Notes under the pieces: generated by a model | The model's input: only the letters and a program-made list of their open reading frames with translations | Databases searched by the model: none | What the model was told of the DNA's origin: nothing | Position numbers and translations under genes: made by a program | Shown: one piece after another, positions 43,857 to 51,942 of the stretch | Layout of the letters: each line of letters starts with the position of its first letter | How positions within the stretch are numbered: the first letter of the stretch is position 1 | NCBI RefSeq assembly: GCF_000974425.1 | Contig: NZ_CP010429.1 | Span: forward strand, 3,906,001-3,970,000 | From: Spirosoma radiotolerans | GTDB taxonomy: Bacteria > Bacteroidota > Bacteroidia > Cytophagales > Spirosomataceae | Direction: 5' to 3' | Length of the DNA: 64,000 bases

Positions 43857-43876
43857 GGGTCGAGGGTGGGGTCTGC

Positions 43877-45112
43877 CTACTCCTCTTCACTGTTGTTGAG
43901 TTTGGCCAATAGCCCATAACCCCCGTTAACCACAATAGGCGTTTTTTGAGGGTCGATGTCGCTGGGCAGTGTAACGGCGATGTATCCGTTTTCGCGCACA
44001 CCCGTTTTCACTTCAATTTGCCGGAAATGATAGACGGCCGTTTTAGCATCTTTACGGTCAAGTACATAAACGTACGACTTGCCGCCATACCCAATGATTG
44101 CGGCTTCAGGCAAGGCGGGTAGAGGCTGCGTTTTTACATCCACCTGCGCCGATACATAAGCGCCCGGAATATAGTCGCTGGCTGTGCCCTCGGGGTGAGC
44201 GAGTACCGAAATAGTCCGATCCGTCGCGATGGCTTTCCCGATCAGAAAGATCGTTCCCCGGCGGTTCGGGGCGGCATCACTCCCCATGCCGAAACGAACG
44301 GTCTGGCCGGTATGAATACGGCTAATATCTTTCTCGAAGATGTTCAACCGAACGTGTGGGTGATCAACATTCGTGATCTGCACCAGTACATCGGCGGGAT
44401 TTACAAAACGGCCATTATTTACGGGCACATCGGTTACGTAGCCCGACACGGGCGCTGGCACGGTAATTGTCCGGGTCATGCGCTCAGGGCTTAATGTGGC
44501 TGGATTGATCCGCAGAATAGCCAGCCGCTGCCCCATACCCGCCAGTTGCGCCTGTAAGCTTTGCCGATTGGACCGAACCTGCTGGAAAATCTTTAAGGCA
44601 TTGACGTTATCGCGGCTCAGTTCCTGCTGCCGGGTAAACTCCAGGTCGGCAAACTCCAGTTTGGCTTTGGTATCCAGGTAATCCTGTTGCAGCTGAATAT
44701 ACTCGGGGTTTTCAAGTACGACCAGCGTTTGACCTTTCTGGATGCGCATTCCCGGCTCAAGCTGAATTTGGCGGATATACCCACCAACCGGCACTGATAC
44801 CGACACCATATTCTGAGCAGGCACGTCTATAGCGCCATTTACTTTCAACGTTGTGCTCAGTGGTCGAAGCGTGGGCTGGCCCAACGCAATAGCAGCCATG
44901 TCATATTGGGCCTGCGTCAGCGCAACCACAACCGGGCCCGATGGCGCATTGGCATCGCCCGAATCGGCTTTAGCCGTTGGCGACTTTTCATCGGTTTTGG
45001 TCTTCTCCTCGTCCGATGCTCCGCCAGATTGGCAGGCCATAGTCCCCACGAAAACGCTGATGAACAGGACGAGCCGAGGGAGTAGATGAGTGGAGTTTAG
45101 TAGAAAATTCAT
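43877..45112 (-). CDS. Periplasmic adaptor of heavy-metal RND efflux (CusB/CzcB family)
   Basis: 411 residues. The N-terminus has a lipoprotein-like signal (LFISVFVGTMACQSG), followed by an acidic/Ala-rich spacer. The lipoyl-like hairpin reads SVPVGGYIRQIQLEPGMRIQ, then KGQTLVVLENPEYIQLQQDY, with a coiled helix pair and the second half lipoyl VPAPVSGYVTDVPVNNGRFV. It ends with beta-barrel and membrane-proximal domains (IPGAYVSAQVDVKTQPLPAL). It links the inner-membrane pump to the outer-membrane factor. It is the last gene of the operon, 26 nt after the pump stop. Confidence 0.93.
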   Translation of the reverse strand: MNFLLNSTHLLPRLVLFISVFVGTMACQSGGASDEEKTKTDEKSPTAKADSGDANAPSGPVVVALTQAQYDMAAIALGQPTLRPLSTTLKVNGAIDVPAQNMVSVSVPVGGYIRQIQLEPGMRIQKGQTLVVLENPEYIQLQQDYLDTKAKLEFADLEFTRQQELSRDNVNALKIFQQVRSNRQSLQAQLAGMGQRLAILRINPATLSPERMTRTITVPAPVSGYVTDVPVNNGRFVNPADVLVQITNVDHPHVRLNIFEKDISRIHTGQTVRFGMGSDAAPNRRGTIFLIGKAIATDRTISVLAHPEGTASDYIPGAYVSAQVDVKTQPLPALPEAAIIGYGGKSYVYVLDRKDAKTAVYHFRQIEVKTGVRENGYIAVTLPSDIDPQKTPIVVNGGYGLLAKLNNSEEE

Positions 45113-45138
45113 ACGAGTGTAAGAGAATAGCGGTGGGC

Positions 45139-48100
45139 TTACGGGTTACCCAGTAAATAATTGATGTAAAGAACCGATTGGTTGTACTGATTCAGCAGAT
45201 CGAGGTAGTTTGATCGGATCGTGAGCGCCTGCTGGAGCGCCAGCGAAAACTCGACATAGCCAATATCGCCACTGCTAAACGCCCGGCGGGCATTGTTCTG
45301 AATCAATCCGGCCTGATTGAGTCCGTTCTGTTCATAATAGGTTAGTGCATCGCGGTACTGTTGGTATTGCTGCACTGCCTGCGTCATTTGCTGGCTCAGG
45401 GCAAACTGCTGTTGCTGCAACTCGGTCTGGGCGATTTGCTCGCCAATTCGGGCTGCGTTGATGCGTGCTTTCTGAGCCTGGCCAAGCAAGGGTAGTGAAA
45501 TACCGACCTGCCCACCCTGAAACCGATAGCCCGGACCAAAGTAGAGCTCCTGTCCATCAATCAATTGGCTCCCAACGAGTGTTTGCGTAAATAGCCCCAC
45601 CAGAAAGTCAGGCTTTAGCCGGGCCTGTTCCACCAACCGGCTTTGCTGAGCCACCCTGATTTGCTGAGTCAACTGCCGGAGCAATGGGTTTTGCTTCAGG
45701 TTAGCGGTGTCTGCCGACAGTTGAAGTGTTAGTTTGGCCAATGGTTGGTCCACGATGTCAACAGCGGAGGTGCTATACAGCAACGTCTGCAACCGCGTAC
45801 GAGCCTCTACCCGATTGGCTTCATTCTGTGCCAGCCGAACCTGCTGATCGGCCCGTTGGCTTTCAGCGGTGGCTTTCTCCAGACTCCCCGTTTCGCCCGT
45901 ACGGAACCGGAGGTTGGCTGCCTGCACAAATTCATTGAGCAAAGTGTCCTGTTGCCGGAACAAGCGACTTTTCTGATACAAGTAAGTCAACTCATAATAG
46001 GCCGATTTGACCTGGTACTGAACATCGTTGCGGGTAACAAGCACGCCCGCTTGCCGACTGGCAACGGTCTGATCGTTCAAGTCGGCCAACCGATGCATCA
46101 GCGTTGGATTGGGAATCGTTTGCGTAACCGTCAGGTTATTGTCGAATCGGCGGCTATTGTACTGACCCAGCATAAGCGTCGCCGACAACCGGCCGGCATC
46201 GTAGGCCGTTCGGCGCAGGGCCTGCTGCTGATTCACGCCCAGACCCGCGATCTGTAGCTGCGTATTCCGGCTACCCGCCTGCTGCAATGCCTGCTCCAGC
46301 GTGATCGTTTGCATTTGTACCGTTTGCGCCCAGGCACCCGTCGACAAGAGCATCAGTAGGACAATGGTTGCCACGGTAGCCGACTTTTTCGTAGCCGCTT
46401 TCGCTTCTTTTTCCAGCACATTCTTTTCCACCAGCGAATACAGTATAGGCAACACAATGAGTGTGAGCAAGGTAGCCGTAAGCAATCCGCCAATCACAAC
46501 GGTGGCCAGCGGTTTTTGTACCTCCGCCCCTGCCGAATTGGAAATGGCCATCGGAATGAAGCCAAATGAAGCCACCAACGCCGTCATGATGACCGGGCGT
46601 AAACGAACCTCGGCCCCTTGCCGGATAATTTCGGTCATATCGGTCAGGCCTTCTTCATGTCGGAGTCGGTTAAACTCGGCAATCAGCACAATCCCATTTA
46701 GCACCGACACGCCGAACAAGGCGATAAAGCCAACCCCCGCCGAAATACTGAATGGCATATCCCGTAACAGCAGGGCGAATACGCCACCAATGGCGGCCAT
46801 GGGAATGGCCATAAAGATGAGCAGGCTTTGGCGAACGGAGCCGAACGTAAAAAACAGCAAGGCGAAAATGAGCCCCAGCGCAATGGGAACGGCAATGGTC
46901 AACCGCTTTTTAGCATCGACAAGGTTTTGAAACTGCCCCCCGTAAGTGATGTAGTAGCCCGGCGGGTATTTGATCTGCCGACCAACTTTTTGCTGAAGTT
47001 CAGTCACGATGCTTTCCACATCGCGCCCCCGCACATTGAAACCCAGGGTAATTCGTCGGTGGGTGTTGTCGCGCTGAATCTGGTTGGGGGCCTGCTCCAT
47101 GGTGACCGTAGCCACCTGGCTGAGCGGAATCTGACCGCCTGATGTGGCGATGTAGGTATTACGAATATCGTCCAGGCTCTGCCGCTTGTCTGCCGCCAAC
47201 CGCACAACCAGATCGAACCGCTTTTCTCCTTCGAAGACAAGACCGGCCGACTGACCGGCAAAAGCGGTATTGATTACCCGGTTCACATCCGACACGTTAA
47301 GGCCAAACTTGGCAATTTGTGCCCGGTCGAGTTTAATCAGAATCTGGGACAACCCACCTACTTGTTCAATATACAAATCCTGCGCTCCGTCGATCGTGCG
47401 GATGATCCGGCCCACACTATTGGCCAGCCGGGTTAGTTCCTGGAGGTCTTCACCATAAATTTTGAGGGCTACATCCTGCCGGGCACCCGTCATTAGCTCA
47501 TTGAATCGCATCTGAACCGGCTGCTGAAAGCCAAACGTAACGCCCGGAATAACCGAGAGAGCTTCGGCCATTTTGGCCGCCAGTTCATCGCGGGTTTTCG
47601 CCGATGTCCATTCACTTTTCGGCTTCAGGATAACCATTTGGTCGGACGCTTCAATAGGCATCGGATCTGTAGGAATCTCGCCGGAACCAATTTTGGCGAC
47701 CACCTGCTCAACCTCCGGGAATTGTTTAAGCAAAACCCGCTCGGCTTTCAGGGTCGCATCCACGGTCTCGGAAAGTGAGCTGCCCGTGAGCGTACGCGTG
47801 TCGACGGCAAAATCACCCTCGTCCAGTTGCGGGATAAATTCACCGCCCATTCGGCTAAATAAGAAAATAGTGACCGCCAACAAGGATACTGCAGAAAGTA
47901 GTATAAGCAGCCGATGTTTCAAGGCGTGAAGGAGCACAGGTTCATAGAACCGATAAATCCGGTTCATGATCTTATCCGAGAACGTCTCTTTATGAACGAT
48001 CTGTTTATTCAGCAGCAGCGCCGAAATCATCGGCACGTACGTCAGCGATAAAATAAACGCCCCCAGAATAGCGAAGGCAACCGTGAGGGCCATAGGCCGG

Positions 48101-49521
48101 AACATTTTGCCCTCGATGCCCGACAGCGCCAGAATGGGCAGGTAGACAATCAGAATGATAATTTCGCCGAAGGCCGCCGACGAACGAATCCGGGCCGCCG
48201 ACAGGAACACCTCTTCGTCCATTTCGTCCTGCGTCAGGGTTTTGTCTTTATTGCGGAGCGTAATGTGGTGAAGCGTGGCTTCCACAATGATAACGGCCCC
48301 ATCGACAATCAGCCCAAAGTCAATGGCGCCCAGGCTCATCAGGTTGCCCGACACCCCAAACAAATTCATCATGGCAATGGCGAACAGCAACGCCAGCGGA
48401 ATGACGGAGGCTACAACAAAACCGGCCCGGAAATTACCCAGCAGAAGCACCAGTACAAAAATCACGATGGTAGCCCCTTCCAGCAGGTTGCGCTCAACAG
48501 TGCCAATGGCGCTGTTCACCATTTTTGTCCGATCCAGAAAGGGCACAATCTGAATGCCTTCGGGTAGTGTTTTCTGGATTTCAGCAATCTTTGTTTTCAC
48601 CCGTTTGATAACCGCCGATGAATTTTCGCCCTTGATCATCATCACCACCGCCCCCACCGTTTCGCCGACGCCGTTGCGTGTAACGGCGCCGTACCGAACC
48701 GCCGAGCCAAGCTGCACCGTAGCCACATCCCGAACGCGCACCGGTAAGGCCTGGGCACTAAGCCGGATAACGATGTCACCAATATCACCTGGCGAGGTGA
48801 TCAGACCCTCGGATCGGATGAAGTAAGCGTTCGGTTTTTTATCGATGTAGGCACCGCCCGTGTTTTGGTTGTTCTGCTGCAAGGCGGTAAAAATATCGGT
48901 AATGGTGATGCCCATACTCCGGAGCCGGTCGGGGTCTACGGCAATTTCGTACTGCTTCAACAGGCCCCCAAACCCACTCACATCGGCCACACCGGGTGTT
49001 CCCAACAGCCCCCGCCGAATCGTCCAGTCCTGAATGGTGCGCAGGTCGGTCAGGGAATATTTGGATTCGTATCCCTTTTTGGGTGTAACGGTGTATTGAA
49101 AAATTTCACCTAACCCCGTTGTCACAGGCGCCATCACGGGTGTACCTACGCCAGGGGGTATCTGGCCCGCTACGTTCTGAAGCCGCTCAGCAATCTGTTG
49201 TCGGGCCCAGTATACATCGGTCGCATCGGTAAAAACCACCGTCACGATGGACAAGCCAAAGCGTGAAAACGAGCGCAGTTCAGTAATGTCGGGAATGTTG
49301 GACAAACTGACCTCGATGGGAAAAGTTACCAGGCGTTCGATGTCTTCGGCCGCCAGTGAAGGGCTACTCGTAATTACCTGCACCTGGTTGTTGGTAATAT
49401 CCGGAACGGCGTCAATCGGCAATTGGGTAACCGACCAGCCGCCCCAACCCACCAAAGCAAGGGAAAACAGGCCTATAATCAGCTTATTGCGGATGGAAAA
49501 CCGAATAATTGCATTTAGCAT
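45139..49521 (-). CDS. CzcA-type heavy-metal RND pump fused to a TolC-like outer-membrane factor
   Basis: 1460 residues from ATG 49521. Residues about 1-1040 are an HME-RND pump: SIRNKLIIGLFSLALVGWGG start, and TM4 motif DFGLIVDGAVIIVE, which is typical of the CzcA-like divalent-cation group (Co, Zn, Cd, Ni) rather than CusA. From about 1042 a hydrophobic stretch TVATIVLLMLLSTGAWAQ looks like a signal peptide, then a full outer-membrane efflux (OEP/CzcC) protein follows (TITLEQALQQAGSRNTQL, LTVTQTIPNPTLMHRLADLN, FRTGETGSLEKATAES). Normal pumps are about 1040 residues. Fused pumps of this kind are known in Bacteroidota. Metal specificity is inferred from the motif. Confidence 0.93.
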   Translation of the reverse strand: MLNAIIRFSIRNKLIIGLFSLALVGWGGWSVTQLPIDAVPDITNNQVQVITSSPSLAAEDIERLVTFPIEVSLSNIPDITELRSFSRFGLSIVTVVFTDATDVYWARQQIAERLQNVAGQIPPGVGTPVMAPVTTGLGEIFQYTVTPKKGYESKYSLTDLRTIQDWTIRRGLLGTPGVADVSGFGGLLKQYEIAVDPDRLRSMGITITDIFTALQQNNQNTGGAYIDKKPNAYFIRSEGLITSPGDIGDIVIRLSAQALPVRVRDVATVQLGSAVRYGAVTRNGVGETVGAVVMMIKGENSSAVIKRVKTKIAEIQKTLPEGIQIVPFLDRTKMVNSAIGTVERNLLEGATIVIFVLVLLLGNFRAGFVVASVIPLALLFAIAMMNLFGVSGNLMSLGAIDFGLIVDGAVIIVEATLHHITLRNKDKTLTQDEMDEEVFLSAARIRSSAAFGEIIILIVYLPILALSGIEGKMFRPMALTVAFAILGAFILSLTYVPMISALLLNKQIVHKETFSDKIMNRIYRFYEPVLLHALKHRLLILLSAVSLLAVTIFLFSRMGGEFIPQLDEGDFAVDTRTLTGSSLSETVDATLKAERVLLKQFPEVEQVVAKIGSGEIPTDPMPIEASDQMVILKPKSEWTSAKTRDELAAKMAEALSVIPGVTFGFQQPVQMRFNELMTGARQDVALKIYGEDLQELTRLANSVGRIIRTIDGAQDLYIEQVGGLSQILIKLDRAQIAKFGLNVSDVNRVINTAFAGQSAGLVFEGEKRFDLVVRLAADKRQSLDDIRNTYIATSGGQIPLSQVATVTMEQAPNQIQRDNTHRRITLGFNVRGRDVESIVTELQQKVGRQIKYPPGYYITYGGQFQNLVDAKKRLTIAVPIALGLIFALLFFTFGSVRQSLLIFMAIPMAAIGGVFALLLRDMPFSISAGVGFIALFGVSVLNGIVLIAEFNRLRHEEGLTDMTEIIRQGAEVRLRPVIMTALVASFGFIPMAISNSAGAEVQKPLATVVIGGLLTATLLTLIVLPILYSLVEKNVLEKEAKAATKKSATVATIVLLMLLSTGAWAQTVQMQTITLEQALQQAGSRNTQLQIAGLGVNQQQALRRTAYDAGRLSATLMLGQYNSRRFDNNLTVTQTIPNPTLMHRLADLNDQTVASRQAGVLVTRNDVQYQVKSAYYELTYLYQKSRLFRQQDTLLNEFVQAANLRFRTGETGSLEKATAESQRADQQVRLAQNEANRVEARTRLQTLLYSTSAVDIVDQPLAKLTLQLSADTANLKQNPLLRQLTQQIRVAQQSRLVEQARLKPDFLVGLFTQTLVGSQLIDGQELYFGPGYRFQGGQVGISLPLLGQAQKARINAARIGEQIAQTELQQQQFALSQQMTQAVQQYQQYRDALTYYEQNGLNQAGLIQNNARRAFSSGDIGYVEFSLALQQALTIRSNYLDLLNQYNQSVLYINYLLGNP

Positions 49522-49692
49522 GATAAAACGGCAGAATAAGGAATGAACAGCCCATGCCAACCTGGCCCGGATGGGTACACGGGACAAGAGCGACTAACGC
49601 CCGATGACGTCAGCTAAAGGCTATAAAAAATAGGAAATTAGCCCAAACAGGGCGGTTTATGCCCCTATATAGGCACAATGAGGCTTACCAGA

Positions 49693-50088
49693 TCAACCGA
49701 TGACCGTTCGGGGTGGGTTGATGAGCGAGAAAACTGACAGGAACGAATACAGGTCGGCTTTGCGAAAAAAGGCCGTTTTGTTGGCCAGGATGGCCCCCAC
49801 GGCTGAAGAGAAATGGAGTCGAACAGAATTGGGCGAAAAGACGGGAATGGTATGGCCACCCGTAGGCAAATTTTGATGGCTGTGTTTGGGATGTTTCTGG
49901 TGTTCTGAATTAGCGCCGTAGTGCATGGCCAGAAAATCCATAAAACTCAATTGCGCATCTGAAGCACGGTGCTGCTCATAATGTTGCATCAACTCGACCC
50001 ACTTGGCCGATTGGTCAATACTGAAGCCGGGCAGCAAACTGCTTCCCAGGATCAGACCAGCCAGTACTAATGCAACTATTGACTTCAT
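49693..50088 (-). CDS. Small secreted His-rich protein of the metal-efflux operon
   Basis: 131 residues with a signal peptide (MKSIVALVLAGLILGSSLLP). The mature part has WVELMQHYEQHRASDAQLSF, then MDFLAMHYGANSEHQKHPKH and SHQNLPTGGH, a strongly His-rich loop suited to metal binding. It directly precedes the RND pump in the same direction (171 nt to the pump ATG). Similar short proteins with an ELxxHYxxHK...FLxxHY pattern accompany metal-efflux operons in Bacteroidota. Periplasmic metal sensing or buffering is inferred. Confidence 0.75.
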   Translation of the reverse strand: MKSIVALVLAGLILGSSLLPGFSIDQSAKWVELMQHYEQHRASDAQLSFMDFLAMHYGANSEHQKHPKHSHQNLPTGGHTIPVFSPNSVRLHFSSAVGAILANKTAFFRKADLYSFLSVFSLINPPRTVIG

Positions 50089-50357
50089 AGCAAGTGCCTT
50101 TCAACCCATTAACGCCGAATAGCGTTCAAAGTTTCTTAACCTGCCCGATGCCCCCTAATTTAGAACGAGTCCAATGGTTTATAGGGATAGAGCCTGGTCC
50201 ATGAGGAGGCTCTGAAGCAGAAAAATAATGAATTTACGGGCTGCTCCAAGTAAATAGTGTTCCAGCAATTGATAAAAAGGCGGCAGGCGTTGCCATACGT
50301 TTAGTCAGCTAGACGAGGCCAAATCAAGTCGTATACGAGCTCTAGTAGTCAATTGGT

Positions 50358-50537
50358 TTAACCGACATGTATGATCGATAAAATACGTCGATTGGGATCC
50401 GTTTGCCTCAACTCATCGAGCTGATCCATTTCATAAACCAACATCTCTAACTCGGCCTGCCTGGTTAAGACAAGCTTCAACAATGAATCAACGGGATACT
50501 GGCCAAGGTACGGTGTTCCTATATGGTTGGCGTCGGG
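50358..50537 (-). pseudogene. Possible remnant of a small gene
   Basis: A 59-codon open stretch on the minus strand bounded by stops, with no early ATG. It reads GTPYLGQYPVDSLLKLVLTR, then QAELEMLVYEMDQLDELRQT and DPNRRILSIIHVG, which is unusually protein-like. The same frame beyond the upstream stop reads LLNKTILPLVPV, so an in-frame stop may have broken the gene. A TTG start within the open part is the alternative. Family not recognised. Confidence 0.35.
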
Positions 50538-50654
50538 TCAGACCGGCACTAAAGGCAGGATGGTCTTATTTAGTAATTGGCGTTTCAAAAAGCAGCTAAA
50601 CCATCGAATTAAGGGCGGCAGGTGACATTCTTAATGACTAGCTCTTACGCATCG

Positions 50655-51047
50655 TTAACGAAGCGAATTGAGCCGCTTCAGCAGCCTTGCCGTTACATAC
50701 TGCGTAGACGGGCTCTTTGTATGCTGTAGTTGCACACTTTTAATGTAAGCGGTAAGCCTGGACTCAATCTGTCGATTGGCCCTGTCTGTAATAGAGAAAT
50801 GATTGGAGTCGGTAGCCATAGGCAACAAAAGTAGCCAACCGTCTTTCAGACTAATCTGGGAAAAAGACCCGATTAAAGCGGGGCGAATTACCCTTTTATA
50901 CGCGATTCGCGTATTCTCGAATTTATGGTGGCCTTCATTAGTGCGATTCTTATCCATGATGAGAACCTTGATGACTTGCTGATGTGTCATATATGGACGC
51001 GGGAAGGCTTCAGCGATAAACAAGCGTAGCCACTGGTCTGGTAGCAA
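50655..51047 (-). CDS. Doubtful hypothetical protein, 130 residues
   Basis: An open frame starting at TTG. It has plausible helical segments (DQWLRLFIAEAF, RANRQIESRLTAYIKSVQLQ) and a basic end (ARLLKRLNSLR), but no signal peptide, no known motif and no conserved-looking neighbours. It could be a real accessory protein or a chance frame. Confidence 0.35.
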   Translation of the reverse strand: MLPDQWLRLFIAEAFPRPYMTHQQVIKVLIMDKNRTNEGHHKFENTRIAYKRVIRPALIGSFSQISLKDGWLLLLPMATDSNHFSITDRANRQIESRLTAYIKSVQLQHTKSPSTQYVTARLLKRLNSLR

Positions 51048-51213
51048 TCTTGCCGGTTCACCGGATCACCTACACTTCCTTAGACAAGGACCTCTTTAGC
51101 CGACAGATGCCTAGCTTTTCTTCATAGAAAATTTATAATAAGCGAAGATAGGGTTTCAATAACCATTTGGCTTTTAGCTAGTTCTATTAGGACTCAACGT
51201 CATCGATTGTGCC

Positions 51214-51879
51214 ATGGATTTTCAAGAACTCATGCTCACTTACGGCTATCCCATGCTGTTTCTCGGCGTGCTGTTGGAAAGTGAAGCCTTTTTATTAGTC
51301 GGGGTGTATTTGGCCCACCGAGGCTACTTTTCCCTGCCAGTCGTCATTGGACTAGCCGCGTTTTCGTCGTTTTGTATCACGCAGCTCTGTTTTTGGCTGG
51401 GCCATCGCTACGGCAGCACGTTTATCAGTACACGGCCTCGTTGGCAGATTCGCTACCAGCGAATTGAGCGATTGATGAATCGCTTTGGCACGGGACTCGT
51501 GATAGGCTTTCGGGCGCTTTATGGCTTACGGGGCGCGATACCAGCCGCCTTAGGACTGGCCAGCTTCTCTTCAGCCCGCTTTATGGTTTACAACGCATTG
51601 GGGGCGGTGGTCTGGGCGACAACGGTGTCTCTATTAGGCAATCACTTAGCCCAGGGACTCAGCCAGCTCTATGAACGCCTTCAGCCTTCCCAAACGATGG
51701 TGATTTATGGGCTGGCAGGCTTAGTCGGATTAGGGCTTGTTTACCATATAGCCAGGCGATCTCGCTTAAAAAAGCAGCTGATTATCAAGCCAGTGGATGA
51801 GTATACATCCGGTCAGGTTAATCAGCCAGTCATGGGCCTGGAGATATATCCCAAGAACGACTTAGCCAGCAAGCTTTAA
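51214..51879 (+). CDS. DedA-family membrane protein
   Basis: 221 residues with several transmembrane helices. The start ELMLTYGYPMLFLGVLLESE matches the DedA opening (E-x-x-x-P near the membrane). Then IGLAAFSSFCITQLCFWLGH, YGSTFISTRP, and the family motif region GFRALYGLRGAIPAALGLAS, which corresponds to the usual F-x-R-x-x-P/G-x-R segment. DedA proteins are undecaprenyl-phosphate or lipid transporters/scramblases important for envelope integrity. The gene is single. Confidence 0.9.
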   Translation: MDFQELMLTYGYPMLFLGVLLESEAFLLVGVYLAHRGYFSLPVVIGLAAFSSFCITQLCFWLGHRYGSTFISTRPRWQIRYQRIERLMNRFGTGLVIGFRALYGLRGAIPAALGLASFSSARFMVYNALGAVVWATTVSLLGNHLAQGLSQLYERLQPSQTMVIYGLAGLVGLGLVYHIARRSRLKKQLIIKPVDEYTSGQVNQPVMGLEIYPKNDLASKL

Positions 51880-51942
51880 ATCGGTCATAATCCAAGTCAA
51901 CTCCGGTTAGTAGCATACGGAAGCGCGTTGACGTAATGCTTT

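Larger units (their letters stand above)
43251..43876. other. Repeat-rich intergenic region
   Basis: 626 nt without a gene, between two minus-strand genes. It holds a strong terminator, at least three further perfect hairpins, repeated TTAAAACTGAC-like motifs (about 43505, 43540, 43800) and the GTGGTCCGTGAGGAT motif also found at 12.9 kb. Confidence 0.75.
50089..51213. other. Gene-poor stretch upstream of the metal operon
   Basis: 1125 nt without a confidently called gene. It contains two weak minus-strand candidates, listed separately (50358-50537 and 50655-51047), and a hairpin AGAGCCT/AGGCTCT around 50187-50212 whose loop includes GGTCCATGAGG, related to the motif at 12.9 and 43.7 kb. It looks like decayed or accessory DNA. 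Confidence 0.5.
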
